Assembly (NCBI GenBank): GCA_902729315.2
Contig: LR746269.1
Span: 7,352,231-7,416,230 of the forward strand
Direction of reading: 5' to 3'
Length of the DNA stretch: 64,000 nucleotides
Source: Spirodela intermedia
Lineage: Eukaryota; Streptophyta; Magnoliopsida; Alismatales; Araceae
Shown one piece after another: positions 21,916-33,857 of the stretch. The first letter of the stretch is position 1, and the number at the start of each line of letters is the position of its first letter. Below the pieces are notes generated by a model. That model was not told the origin of the DNA, did not search any database, and saw nothing but the letters and a program-made list of their open reading frames with translations. Position numbers and translations under genes: made by a program.

Positions 21916-22013
21916 TGAGGAGAGAGAAAATCATATTAAGAAATAAAAAAAGGGTAGAAGCTATATACATATAAGGGTGAGAAAAGAGAGAAAGTGGGCT
22001 AGACCTATACACA
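21916..22013 (-). repeat. Copia 1 left (3') LTR
   Basis: 98 bp, beginning TGAGGAGAGAGAAAATCATA on the plus strand and matching 29346-29442 along its length. It is followed by CA and TA/TG microsatellites (22014-22065). Confidence 0.65.
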
Positions 22014-22163
22014 CACACACACACACATATATATACATATATGTATGGATATGTGTGTGTGTGTTACAGACCCCTCAAACTAGAGTGTAGAGATCAAAAG
22101 CTCTAAGCTTGGAGCAAGAGGAATCCAATCGAGGACTATAGAGAGCCTTTCTAAGCATACTTG

Positions 22164-23831
22164 TGATAAGTCTTCATTATCATAAGTTAATAATTAGTAA
22201 ATAATATAGTTTTAGCCTTAACTCATGATAAATAGACTTATATTTATGTTAAAGTGTGAAAAGTGGTTTTCAGTTGATTAATATGAATTTTTGAGTAATT
22301 ATGTGATTTTACACGAATTTATATGATTTTTACAATCTTGCTTTTGTGATAAATGAAAAAAAGAAATAAAAAATAAAAATAAGATAAAATGAGGGGGACC
22401 CACTGGCCAGCCAGGCCCGCATGCGGGTCGGAAGCTCAGTCAGGGAGTAGCCGCAAGTAGAGACTCGAGCGGCTTGAACCAATCCAATGGGGGCACATGT
22501 GCGTGCCTCCCCTTCCACGTCACCGGTGGAAGGCCAATTGTGGGGCAAGGAGTGGTCATACAAGTGCTAGAAAGAGACTTTGCTTAAAAATGTTACATTA
22601 CTATTTATTCACCCAAACATTCGGCCCACAACTAATGTAGGACTAAACTTGTCACCTTCCTCAGAAGAGACAAGGCAACCAGCGTGGGTTTGAATCCTCC
22701 CAAAGCTAAAACTCATATTTTTATCTAATTATCGTGACTTTCTTACAAATCACCGATGAAGGATTAAGCAACCAAAATCACTAGATCATCAATGAAAATC
22801 TCATCAATGTGATTCCCAAAGCATTATTATTAAAATTGTTAAAAGATTCACGATAAAAGGATCACGAATCCATCGAGTAAATCATCTCCAATTGATCCAC
22901 AAACAAGCCGTCGTCGGGAAGAGGACGATCCGCCAGGAGACGAGTTGCCACCTCTTGAGAGCATACTGGATGCGATGAAGAGCCTCTTCTTGCTACACAG
23001 ACCTGAGGATGAAGCTCCCTGAGATGTATCTCACCTCCATCCAGCTCCTCTCCATCGAGTGACAGTCGCCATTTTTTCGCTCCATCGAGTGACAGCTACC
23101 AGAGACGACTTGACGACGTATTTTATTAATCTTGAGATTTCGTGAGAAGATCTAGAGATTGCCCACGTCGTATTTGTCTAAGGAGAGCCTTTGAGGCCAT
23201 GGACACTGCACAACAATCCTCCCGAACGCTCAGGATTCTAGTGCATCACCGATGCATCACCATCGTAATGCCAGAATTTTGTTTTCCTACTTTCAACTTA
23301 CTTTACACTCTATTTAGTGATAATTTGTATGATTTTAATTTACCAAAAGATACTTCGTTCAATTACGATTATTTTGGCTTTTACAGATCTTAATTTGATT
23401 AATTAAATCATTTGTAATCGATTACATAAGAATCGTCGGGTGGAACTCTATTTTCGCCTGATTCGTGTTCATCGGACGTTGTCGGGTGGAACTCTGTTTT
23501 CACCTGATTCGTGTTCACCGGGCGCTGACATCATCTTGACATCTGTACCCTTATTTTCCTTTTTTGTGAATTTTAAATATATTTCCTTTTCATTTCTTAG
23601 TATAAAATTCATAGAAAATCGTATTCATTGAGAAAAATTCTGAATAATTACCAGATATTATATTACACCCCTGTGATTGACCTAAAAAATTATTGCTATT
23701 TTTAGAAGTTTTATTAAATTATAATTGATATATTTATTTAGAAATACTTTTAAATATCTGAAAAATCATATTTTCTAGTTTTATAAATTTTAAATTTACA
23801 TGATTTACTATACAACGACTGAGTCGCGTCA
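22164..23831 (+). repeat. Solo LTR, copy A of a 1.67-kb LTR family
   Basis: 1,668 bp with TG...CA ends (TGATAAG...CGTCA), nearly identical in plan to the reverse complement of 47467-49147. The flanking 5-mers are ACTTG (22159-22163) and GCTTG (23832-23836), a target duplication with one mismatch. There is no coding sequence inside. It carries a GC-rich middle and an internal 46-bp tandem duplication. It sits inside Copia element 1 and so inserted after it. Confidence 0.75.
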
Positions 23832-26800
23832 GCTTGCAAGTTGCACTTCTGAAGAGACCTTAATTGGAAAAAAAATTAGGTTAGCCTAAAACTTTTTCCA
23901 GATAAAATGACAATCAATCTTACTATATTTCGTTCATTCATGAAAAATCAGATTATAAACAATATGTAACACATTGATTGTTGTAAAAGAGATGTAAAAG
24001 TTGAGGATGAAAGAGGTCAAGCTCCATAAGAAATTGGCATACCCAAATAAACTCGCATGCAACACTCCACATAGCCTGATATTCTTATTCAACACTAGAC
24101 ATCACAACCACATGTTACTTCTTGCTCCTCTAGAAAATAAGATTTCCTCTCAAAAAGATGCAATAGTTAGTGGTGGAGTATCAATCGATAGGAAGACCTA
24201 TCTAGTTGGTATCATAATAATCATGAACATCAAGGGAATAAGAAGACTAATACGTAAGTCCTCAATATGGATGTCCCTTCAAATATTGAAGAATTCTCAT
24301 GACTATATCCTAGTAAGTAGTGTGTGGATTGGTCATAAATTAGCTAACCACACTCATATCAAAAGAAATATCAAAACAAGTCAAGGTCAAGTAATTTAGT
24401 TGCCCCATCAAGCGACATAACTATCCTGAATCATCAAGAACACCACTTGAATCCGAAAGTAACTTGACATTTGGATCCATTAGTGTTGGAGCAGGTTTGG
24501 CACCGAACATCTATGTATTCTGTAATAGATCAATCACATAATTTTGTTGGTTGATAACTAGGCCCTTAGAAGAGTAGGCAACCTCAATGTCTAGAAAATA
24601 TCAAAATTGGCTCAAATCCTTGATCATCAATTTCCTTTGAATAAAGACCTTGAAATTAAAGATATCCTATGTATCATCACCCATTAGAATAATGTCATCA
24701 ACATAGATAAATAGAATAATGTAACCCATAATAGTGTGACAATAGAATATGATAGGGTGATAAGCATTCTAACAAATATCAAAATTCTGAATTAGTTTGT
24801 AGAAATAACTAAACCAAGACTGAGGAGATTGCTCTAGCCCATAAATAGATTTTTTTAAGCATATAGAGTCAACTGAAACAAAATCAGCAGGTTACTTTAT
24901 ATACATCTCTTCCTCAAGATTGTCATGAAGAAAAGCATTCTTCACATCCAACTAGTGAAGAGGCCATGAGAAGTGGACCGCAAGCATCAACAAGATATGA
25001 ATTGAAGTAAACTTCACCATCAGGGAGAAAGTCTCAATATAATCCTCTCTATATGTCTAAGAAAATATCTAAGCTGTCAAGAGAGCTTTGAAGCAATCAA
25101 TGGAATCATTTGCAACTATCTTGACCATTATACCCAATGATAATTGACCATAAGAGAGGATGAGGGACAAGAAACCAAACACCAAGGTGAGGTACAACGA
25201 AGAGCCTTGATCTCCTCTACCAATGCAGCACAACAATTATGATAATTCTGTGCATGAGAAATAGTTTTAGAAATAGAAACAAAGAATAAGCTAGAAAGAA
25301 ATACATGATATGATGAGGTGAGATGTAAATATGAAACAGTTGAAAATATAATATTTGAGACATGAACGAGATACCTTTCATAGGGTGATTAGAAGGTTGA
25401 GGTCTAACATCTAGAATGATGCAAGTGGGGATAGTGGTGTTGGTTGTATAAGGGAAGGCGTAGGTATGGAACCAGCTGATGAAGAATGATTAATAGTTGG
25501 GGTGAGTGTGGATGACAAGGAAAAATTTATGACACATGAAGAAAAAAGAAGAAGACAAAATTAGTGAAGAAAGATATTAAAAAAACACTGATAAAATAAA
25601 CCCAAAGTCACATGAAGAAGGAGAAGTAGTCATAGACGGTTCAAAGAAAAGAAACCCTTTGAAAAAGATAACATATGCATACACAAAATAACAATGAGTC
25701 AAAGGACAATAATAATCGTACCCTTTCTAAAGGTGAGATTAATCAAGGAAAATACATTTCATAAACTTAGGTGGAAGTTTATTCAGATCCAATCTAAGTT
25801 GATGAATAAAGCATACACAACCAAATAAGTGTGGAGGTAAATAAAAGAGATGGTGGCTAGGATAAAGGATAGAAAAGGAAATCTAATGCTAGAGAACAGA
25901 AGATGACATTCAATTAAGAAGTAGATAGTAGTGAGGACGACATACCCCTAAAATTGTAAAAACACATGGGTGACAATGAGAAGGATGCAAGTAGTTTCAA
26001 CAATATTATGAAACTTGTGTTCAACAATGTCATTATGTTGAGGGGTATGTAGACAAGAAGAGTGGTGGAGAATGTCATGTTGTTAGAAGAAGGTGGTCAT
26101 AGATAAACTAAAATATTCATTCTCATTGTCAAAGCAAAGGGTGTAGATAGTGGTGTCAAGTTGTGTACAAATTTTCACACAAAAAGTTACAAAGATGAGA
26201 AATAGTTCAGATCGATCCTTCATAAGATACACTCATATAAGACCCAAATAATCATTAATAAAAAATATAAAATATCTAAACCAAGTTAAGACCCCAAATA
26301 TCAAAATGAACAAGTTCAAAAAGAGATGTAACTCTAGGATATGAAGGGCAAAGAAAGATTGCTCTAGTGTGCTTTCTAAATTGACAAGAGGCACACTCAA
26401 ATAAAGATAAATTCGATAAACTAGGAAACAAATATATGAGCTTTGAAAGAGAGTCATGTCCAAGCCAACTATGGATTTGAAGATGAGAGACACTAGCACA
26501 AGCCACTAGATCTAGAAAATGTAAGTAATAAAGACCATTATGTTCAACCTTTTTGTCAATCTTATTCTTAGTCTTCAAATGTTGCACAACACAAGATTCA
26601 AGAAGAAACATAACAAATACATTATGTGTGTGGGTAAAAGAACCAATTAAAACAAGGTTGAAAGAGATTGGAAAACATGTAAAATAGATGTAAGGGGAAG
26701 ATAAGATAAGGGTAAAGATTTTTCAATTCAAAGAACTGAAGTCTTCGATCCATCAGCGAAGGTGAGAAAAAGGATGAGAAGGATTTGAGTGGTAGAAGGT

Positions 26801-28048
26801 AAAATGAGAAGGTATACCAGAGATATGATTAATGGCACGTGAATCAAAGACCCATAATTGAAAGGTGCTAGCAAACGTAGATGTTGGAGTAATATATGGC
26901 TGAATTGTAGATGGCTGAGATGAAGGCCAAGCAATAAAGGCAGCAGGCTTAAAATGGTGTGAAGTTAAAGATGTAACTAGAGTTGTAGCATGTTGAGATA
27001 AATGCTAAGTAGCCATACATTTATAGAGAACTCATTGTACCTCCTCTTCAATTAGAGTAAAATCAGGGGGGGTAGATGGAGCTGGTGGTCGAGTCGGTGG
27101 ATGCATAGTGGTCTCATCCAATATAACAACATGAGCCTGAGGGATACTCATGAAGAGCATAGCAATGAACTTAGGTGTCTCCCTTTCAACCACAATGAGA
27201 ATACTTAAGATAGCAATCAGATTTGCCACACTTGTTACCACATGCATCTCTATCATGTCCTCGATCTCTAGAGCCACAAGAACTATCATTATCAAAAGAA
27301 GCAGCATAAGAGGTAGCTAGGGCAATAGACTCAGGTGATGGCAAGAAAGCTACTAAAGTAATAGGCACCTAGGGGAGACGACAAAAAACTTCAATAAGAG
27401 AAAGAACTTCCAACTCTCACATGAATTGACTCTGTGTACCATCATGTTCTGTTGTTCCAACCACCCCATAGAAAGTTGATGACATTATAGCAATCTTGTT
27501 GGTGTTGCATCACTATAAGCCTCAAGCTCTATTGGTAGATCCTCCATAATGAGAGGCAGTAGATCATGTCCTGTAAAATAAACATGAACAACACGACTCC
27601 GTTGTCAATAATTCTTGGTACTCGATAAGCGTTGAGTGACAATCATTGCAACTCCATATGAAAGAGTTAGATGCATTATAAGCACTATAGGAACACTATC
27701 TCTACTCGTAGATGTCTCGGAACTATCTAAGTCATCAAACATGTCAGTGAAGAAGTGATGTACAAAAGAGTCCTTAAACACACAAACAGGCCACTACTAG
27801 AGATGTACACTTTGGATGCCCTAGGACACAAATAAGGCTAGACAGGCCCTATGGTGTGCCCTAGGATATGAAAGAGGACATGCAAGCCCCTAGGGTGGTC
27901 CTAGGACACAAAGGAGCCTGGGAGAGAGTCTACCAGCTAAAGGGCATTGATGAGCATTGTTAGGTGTGCTAGTCAGCCCTAGCAAGTGCACTAGCATGGA
28001 TGCTAGCATACTGGTATGTTGTGTACAAAGGCAAGAGTGTGTCTAACA

Positions 28049-29136
28049 TGACATAGTCATTATATAGTAAATCACATAAATTTTAAATTTATAAAATTAG
28101 AAAATACTAATTTTTAGATATTTAGATGTATTTCTAAGTAAATATATCAATTATAATTTAATAAAAAGTTCCAAAAATAGTGAAAAAAATTCATGTTGAT
28201 TATAAGGATGTAATATAATATCAGGTAATATTTCATAATTTTTCTCAAAAAATATAATCTTTTATAAATTTTAGACTAAAAAATAGAAGTGAAATATATT
28301 GAAAATTTACAAAAAAGAGAAATAAGGGTGCATACATCAAGATGATGTCATCAAATGATAATGTGAATTGGATGAAAATAAAGTTGTGTCCAATGATTCT
28401 TATGTAAGTGATTATAGATGATTTAATTGATCAAATTAAGATTTGTAAAAGTTAAAAGAATTTTAATTAAATGAAAAGTAGAATACAAAATTTAAATCAC
28501 ATAAACTATTTATAAATAAAGTGAAAATTAAGTTGAAAGCATAAAAAATAGAGTTCCGGCATTACGTTGATGATGTATTGGTGATGCACCGTAATCTTGA
28601 GCAACTTAGAAAATTGTTATATAACATCCATAGCCTCAAAGACTCTCCTTGGATAAGGATGATGTGAAAAATCTCTATGTTTTTTTGCGAAGTTTAGAGA
28701 TCAATGAAATGAGTCGTTGAATTGTCTCTAGTGGCTGCCACCCAGTAAAGTAAAAAAATAATGACTTTGCAATTCTCCGACAACTGTCATCCAACAAAGA
28801 GGAGCTAGATGGTGAGGCACGTGTAAGAGAACTTCATCCTCAAGTCTGTGTAATAAGAGAAAGCTCTTCACCACATCTAGTACGCTCTTAGAAAGTGGTG
28901 ACTCATCTCATGATAGATTGTCCTCTTCCTAACGATGACTTATTCGTCGATCAATCAGAGATGATTTACTCAATAGATTTGCGATACTTTTATCGTAAAT
29001 CATTCAATAATTTTAGTAACAATACTTCGTGAATCACATTGATGAGATTTTCACTGATGATCAAATAATTCTAGTGGCTTAATCCTTCACTGATGATCTA
29101 CAAAAAAGTCACGATTTAATCAAATAAAACTACGAG
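28049..29136 (-). repeat. Truncated LTR, copy B of the 1.67-kb family
   Basis: About 1.09 kb, collinear with 47467-48510 (copy C) and inverted relative to copy A. It keeps the TGACATAG end at 28049 but stops at about 29136, lacking roughly the last 570 bp including the other terminus. It lies in the leader region of Copia element 1. Confidence 0.75.
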
Positions 29137-29345
29137 TTGTGTATGATGATTCACAGTGCATATGTGGCCGTGTGTAGTGGTGGGCTGGTACTTGGCAGTG
29201 CCAAGTAATAGGAGAGTAGTATGGTGAGGTGGCTCTGCTCGAGGTGCTGAGGAGATGACTACTAGAGAGATGCCATGGAAATTGCAGAGTGGTGGCTAAG
29301 GAGATGGTGGTGCCATTAGAAAATCCTAGGAGGGCTCTCATACCA

Positions 29346-29442
29346 TGAGGAGAGAGAAAATCATATTAAGAAATGAAAAGAGGGTGAAGCCCCATACATA
29401 TATGGGTGAGAGAAGAGTGAAAGTGGGCCAGGCCTATAAACA
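29346..29442 (-). repeat. Copia 1 right (5') LTR
   Basis: 97 bp, matching the left copy and starting immediately next to the primer-binding site. It ends in CA before a TA microsatellite. Confidence 0.65.
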
Positions 29443-31428
29443 TATATATATATATATATATATATATCTACACATATCAATTTGGTTATCTCATAAGAAT
29501 CAAATATTAGTAAAGTATAACCAATAATGTGTCAAGATAAAGTGATGATTTAGTAATAAAAAGTTATTCTAGATGGCCAAAAATAAAATATGAAAGTCAA
29601 ATAAATATTTTGAATCATGACCTCAATTTTTATAATCATAATTTGGTGATTTAGAATACTTAAATAATCATAACCAATTGAATGAGTAATATGACTTAAA
29701 TTAATTAGTTTCATGTCAAAATCATTCAAAAGTGATGATGTAATATCATTTTCACATCCATATTTTAATTTATGAATTCTTGTTGATTTGGATGTCTTAA
29801 TCAATCTTTTATTATTATCTTAATTTGTACAATATTAACAATTTCACAATAATATACAAAGTAATAATTCCACGTAATATAATATATCGTGCTATAGAAT
29901 TCGATATAATGAGATTCAAAATCATTCATTGAAGTCTAATGTGAACATTTGTCATTATTACTTTAAATTATTTTTGAATTTTTATTTAATTAAATTATAT
30001 ATTTCATATAAAAACTATTTATTCATTCGTCAATTTAGTAGCAAATAAGTATAACTAGCATTTTCATCATGAAAAAAATATTAGTTTTATTGTGAATTAA
30101 TTAGTTTTACTATTCATGACTGAATATAATCCTTAGATGATAAGAGGAGTATGAGAGGATTTATTTTACATTTTGGATCAGGTTTGGTAGCATTGAGGTC
30201 TAAGATAGAAGAATTGAAAATATTGCAATCCTTTGAAAATATTTTTATGCATCGTCAGCTACATAAATAGTTGTAGGAATGAAAAAGATCAGAAGAGTTA
30301 TGAGTATGCCAATATAAAGTTCAATGGGGATCTGGTGAAGATTTATATCCATAACTATAATATAGTATTTAATCAAGAAATATATTGAGATTCATCATCA
30401 TCATTTATTTAATATCAGGTTTCTACTCATTTAATCGAGTTATAACTTTTGTTCAACAAAAGATCAAGTGACTTATAGAGTTCCAATGGTCCTAATTTGA
30501 TTAAAGTTCCTAAGTTACATGGTGCCATCATCTTTTCAGTGTTGGAGGTAATGTTGTGGTAATGAAGATAGTGACAGTGGAAAATGTGCAAACTTAAGAC
30601 TTGGAAATATCGAATGACATGGCCCCATTGTCCATTTAGGTGGGAATACCAACTTTTACTATTGTTTTCTAACTTTTAGTATTACCCATTATCCTCTCTC
30701 TCACGTATATCCACTACGTAAGCCTTTTTCGTTCTTCGCAGACTTATATCCACTCTTGTATTAGCGCTCAGGTTTCTCCGATGTGGTCCTCATCTACCTC
30801 ATCTTCTCCGGTCATTTATCTTTCAGATTTGTTCTTTTATTAGATAATTCAGATTTATTCTTCCTATACGGTGTAAGGGAAACGGAGGGAGGCACCGGCT
30901 GGGAGAGTGCGAAGGAGAAATTGTGAGCAACGACCGCCGCGGTGGCGACGCGCCGACGGTTCCCCAGCTAACTTTGAACCGACGCCCGCAGTCCATCGTT
31001 CCACGATGAATCAAAAAAATGGAGGAAGAAAATCCCACCAGCCAGCCCGGCCACTGCCCTGCCTTCTTCTCCCTTTCTTCGATCCCTCTCTGCATCTATC
31101 TGAGCCCGAGAAGATCGCGTCCAGGAGGGGTTGGAGCCCCAAAGATAGAGCTTCTTGGAAGCCTTTCCCATATATATTTGGACTTTATCTAAGGATCTTC
31201 CCATTCACGAAACGGGCTGTTCAATCCTACGAGAAACAGAAAGGAGCAAGGAGGACGACGAGGTTGCGAGAGAACAGCGACAGAAAGATGCTTAAGAGGG
31301 AAATGGAGAGAAGACAGTCCGAGGTGAAATTGGAGATGGAAGTTCTTTTACAATTTCCGATTGGAGAACGAAAGATCAAGATGTAGACGTGGTTTCAAGA
31401 AATGATACAGGATCGAAACGGTGGGAAT
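29443..31428. other. Intergenic DNA, AT-rich then GC-rich near the RING gene
   Basis: 29443-29467 is a TA microsatellite. 29470-30700 is AT-rich with nothing recognised. 30700-31428 has higher GC and overlapping frames on both strands (30823-31386) without recognisable domains; some of it is probably the 3' flank of the minus-strand RING gene. Confidence 0.4.
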
Positions 31429-32061
31429 TCAAGAATAGACGCATCGGCGGCACAATGGGCATTGGCAGCTGATGCGGCTCCACCGCCTGATGCAGTCCGC
31501 GTGGAAGATGTGGCCGCAGGGTAGACGACAGGCCTCGGCCATTGCGGCCATCCTCTCGAGGCAGATGGTGCAGTCCTCCCTCTCTTCCTCGCCTCTGGTA
31601 CACTCGGATGTCACGACGGCGGACGACGGCACGGTCACCACTCCTCGATCCTCTTCTTCAGTCCCATCGTCCTCATCAGTTTCCCCGCCGTCCTCCGGCC
31701 GCCGCTCTCCTTCCTCCTCTTCACCGAAATTCATTGACCACCCTTGACCTCGTCCCAACTCGCGGGCTTCCACCGAGATCTGCAGGCGGAGACGTCGACC
31801 ACCCCACGACACGGATCCTCGCGGAGGCACATAAACCTTTACACGGAATCGCACGTCTCCGATGAACCCAGAAGAAGCACGGTTGCCGGCGTATCTCCCC
31901 ACAAGCTCCCGCAAGGACGACCGCAAGCAGTGGAGAACTTCGTCCGGAAGCCGCCCCGAGAGCAGGACGGCGATGTGGTTCGCCACCAGCCCCCCAGCGT
32001 CCTGGGTAGAGAGAGAGACCTGAAGCTCGACGGAGAACAGACCTCTGCTAATCCTCGCCAT
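31429..32061 (-). CDS. RING-H2 finger protein, probable E3 ubiquitin ligase
   Basis: A single-exon frame of 210 residues. The frame is open upstream, but the first ATG is at 32061. The N-terminal 110 residues (MARISRGLFSVELQVSL, then LRELVGRYAGN and RRLRLQISVEAREL) have no domain I recognise. An acidic linker at about 115-160 is rich in Glu and Asp. A complete RING-H2 ends the protein at about 164-204: CTIC, 14 residues, C-x-H-x2-H-x2-C, 10 residues, CPLC. It has no signal peptide or membrane helix, so a soluble E3 ligase is likely. The broken copies at 33045 and 40430 share its architecture and the VGRY...V.ISxE stretch but have a longer, repeated linker. A CT/GA tract lies upstream at 32397-32438. 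Confidence 0.8.
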   Translation of the reverse strand: MARISRGLFSVELQVSLSTQDAGGLVANHIAVLLSGRLPDEVLHCLRSSLRELVGRYAGNRASSGFIGDVRFRVKVYVPPRGSVSWGGRRLRLQISVEARELGRGQGWSMNFGEEEEGERRPEDGGETDEDDGTEEEDRGVVTVPSSAVVTSECTRGEEEREDCTICLERMAAMAEACRLPCGHIFHADCIRRWSRISCQCPLCRRCVYS

Positions 32062-32392
32062 CTGAAGGGAGAGCAACCGGAAGCAGATTTGGCGGAATTT
32101 CCAAGCCGCTAGCGCTTAGCCTCCTTCTCGTCTCGGTTGAAAGGTAGAGCAGCTCACAAAAAAACAAGGCCTGGGCAGTTGGCGAAACTAGTTTCGCGGT
32201 CTGCGGAACAGTCGCCGGAAGAGGCGGAGTGGAGGGGAAGGGAAAGCGAGAGAGTTTTTCGAAAAGGGCGACTCGGAAAGTGGCGGGAAACAAATAAGAC
32301 TAGATGCTGCCGGACGCTCGCCGCGCCCGGGTAGGACGGGACGAGGAAACGCGGCCCTGGCAATGCATCAGCCAACTTTCTGAAGGCCCAAA

Positions 32393-32396
<4 letters not shown>

Positions 32397-32438
<42 letters not shown>
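32397..32438. repeat. (CT)n microsatellite
   Basis: A nearly perfect 42-bp CT tract, 336 bp upstream of the minus-strand RING start codon. Confidence 0.95.
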
Positions 32439-32444
<6 letters not shown>

Positions 32445-32761
32445 CTTCCCCTTCGACTTTCACTAAACTTATTCTGCGCCAAAATTAACGGCTCTGGCGG
32501 GGTATTATTACGGTTTAATAAAAGTGTGTTTGACAGCGAGAGATATGTATATAGATTGTTGCGAGTTAGTCTCGTACCGAGTCTAACCTCACATATGATT
32601 AGTAGGCTAATACTTTTTTATATCCTCATCATCGCAGAAATAGATATATGAGAAGATATTGGGTCCATGGGCTGGGGGCGGACGGCACGTCAGATAGCTC
32701 GCCTACTCGTGGCAATTACTCGCTCCGAAATCTCCGGAGCCCAACTTTCTGTTGCATCCAA

Positions 32762-32811
32762 CCTCTCTCTCTCTCTCTCGCTCTCTCTCTCTCTCGCTCT
32801 CTCTCTCTCTA
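32762..32811. repeat. (CT)n microsatellite upstream of the RING pseudogene
   Basis: A 50-bp CT tract with two G interruptions. The inverted duplicate has a comparable tract at 41301-41355, so the tract was part of the duplicated leader. Confidence 0.95.
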
Positions 32812-33044
32812 CTTTACACGAATGGCGACCAAGCGAGGGAAGCAATAAGAAAACCCAAATTAAACTCCAGGACATGTCGAATCGGGATCTCAAAGAGAGA
32901 GAGGGAGGGAGAGAGGAAAAGGGTAGTGGTGGCGGCAGACGGTTTGGGTCTTTCTCCTTCTTCCTAAAGCTTCCAATTCCTCAGCCAGTATATGCATAAA
33001 ACGGAATGGAGATAACCCATCTCAACTGCATCTAGATAGATCTC

Positions 33045-33760
33045 TTGCATTCATCTACTGAGAATGCTCGGACCACCACTCCAGGCGATGTCGCATACCG
33101 GGTCTCCATCTCACTCTGGAGGCGGTTGCGGCCAGGCACGGTCTCGACCATTGCATCCTTCTTGATAGAGAATGTGGGGAGATATACCGCCGACCCTCCG
33201 CTGTCCCCATTGTTTCTGGTCCGCATGTGGACGTACGTAAACACCACACAGGTCCGTTCCTGCGGGCGATATCTTGTTTACGGGGTTCGTATTTCGCTGG
33301 AAGAAGGCCAAGCCAACAAAGAAGCGGCGGCCGAAGACAGCCAGTAGGAGCGCGAAGACCTGGCGGCATATGGGGACGAAATGGCAATGATGCCGGGAAC
33401 CGTCGAGACCTACAAGCTGATCGACGACAAGGTTGTCGAAGAGGAGCACGACGAGGATGAAATGACAATGCTGCTGGCAAACATCGATACCTATGAGCCG
33501 ATCCACGGCGAGGTGGTGGAGGACGAAAATCATGACTACCACTACCACTATAACTACAACTACGACCACGACTACAGATAGGTGACAGATGAGGATGAAG
33601 AGGCAACGTTGCCTGCTAACGTTGAGACCTTCGAGTGGATGGATATCGAGGAGGAAAACTGCATCATCTGCCTCAAGAGAATGGCAGCACATCGACTACA
33701 CCCAGCAGTGGATCCGTGTCGACGTCTGGTGTCCGTTATGCCGTTGGTGGGTAGATTCTT
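33045..33760 (+). pseudogene. RING protein pseudogene with acidic ETYEPI-type repeats
   Basis: One reading frame runs through the region with two nonsense codons: TAG at 33345-33347 (GAG in the relative at 40.8 kb) and TAG at 33579-33581 (TGG in the relative). The N-terminal part (SFLIENVGRYTADPP...YLVYGVRISLEEG) matches the intact gene at 31429. The linker holds three acidic repeats of about 25-30 residues, DEMAMMPGTVETYKLIDD, DEMTMLLANIDTYEPIHGEV and DEEATLPANVETFEWMD, with a His/Tyr/Asp/Asn-rich stretch between the last two. The RING begins (ENCIICLKRMAA) but its middle is deleted with a frameshift; the end survives in another frame as WCPLCRWW. It lies head to head with the intact gene, about 1 kb away. 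It may still be transcribed but cannot encode a normal RING. Confidence 0.8.
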
Positions 33761-33857
33761 GATCTTTTTCGGTCAGTTCAGTGGATTGATTCTACAGATC
33801 CTGCATAAGAAGAATTTTAATCTGGATACATGGGGACATGGTCTGGAGATGGTGTAG

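Larger units (their letters stand above)
21916..29442 (-). mobile_element. Copia element 1, decayed, with nested LTR insertions
   Basis: The element lies on the minus strand. From its 5' end (right): an LTR at 29346-29442, a tRNA-Met-type primer site TGGTATGAGAGCC at 29345-29333, a leader, gag remnants near 27000-27700 including a degenerate CCHC-like knuckle, the GAG-pre-integrase block near 26280-26610 (SKLI.LFPSLSNLSLFEC, GKHTRA-like), reverse transcriptase with a YVDDI motif near 24700, and RNase H near 24000-24400 (DISFDMSVVS, GNLIF.RSKK). The left LTR is 21916-22013. Both ends abut TATAT (21911-21915 and 29443-29447), a possible target duplication but weak, because the right end is a TA microsatellite. 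Many stops show it is inactive. Removing the two foreign LTR inserts leaves about 4.8 kb, normal for Copia. Confidence 0.85.

Noticed and set aside
22164-29136. Copies A and B as terminal inverted repeats of one large DNA transposon
   Set aside because: They are inverted around Copia sequence, but copy C shows the unit is a free-standing TG...CA repeat with its own target duplication, and copy B is truncated. Two independent insertions explain it better.
32749-33000. Ser-Leu repeat frames around CT tracts (32.3-33.0 kb, 19.4-19.7 kb, 41.1-41.4 kb, 17.7-18.0 kb)
   Set aside because: These are translations of CT/GA microsatellites, not proteins.
33111-33692. Minus-strand frame of 193 residues with a V-rich stretch
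   Set aside because: It is antisense to the His/Tyr/Asp-rich repeat of the RING pseudogene; the Val run comes from reading TAC/CAC codons backwards.
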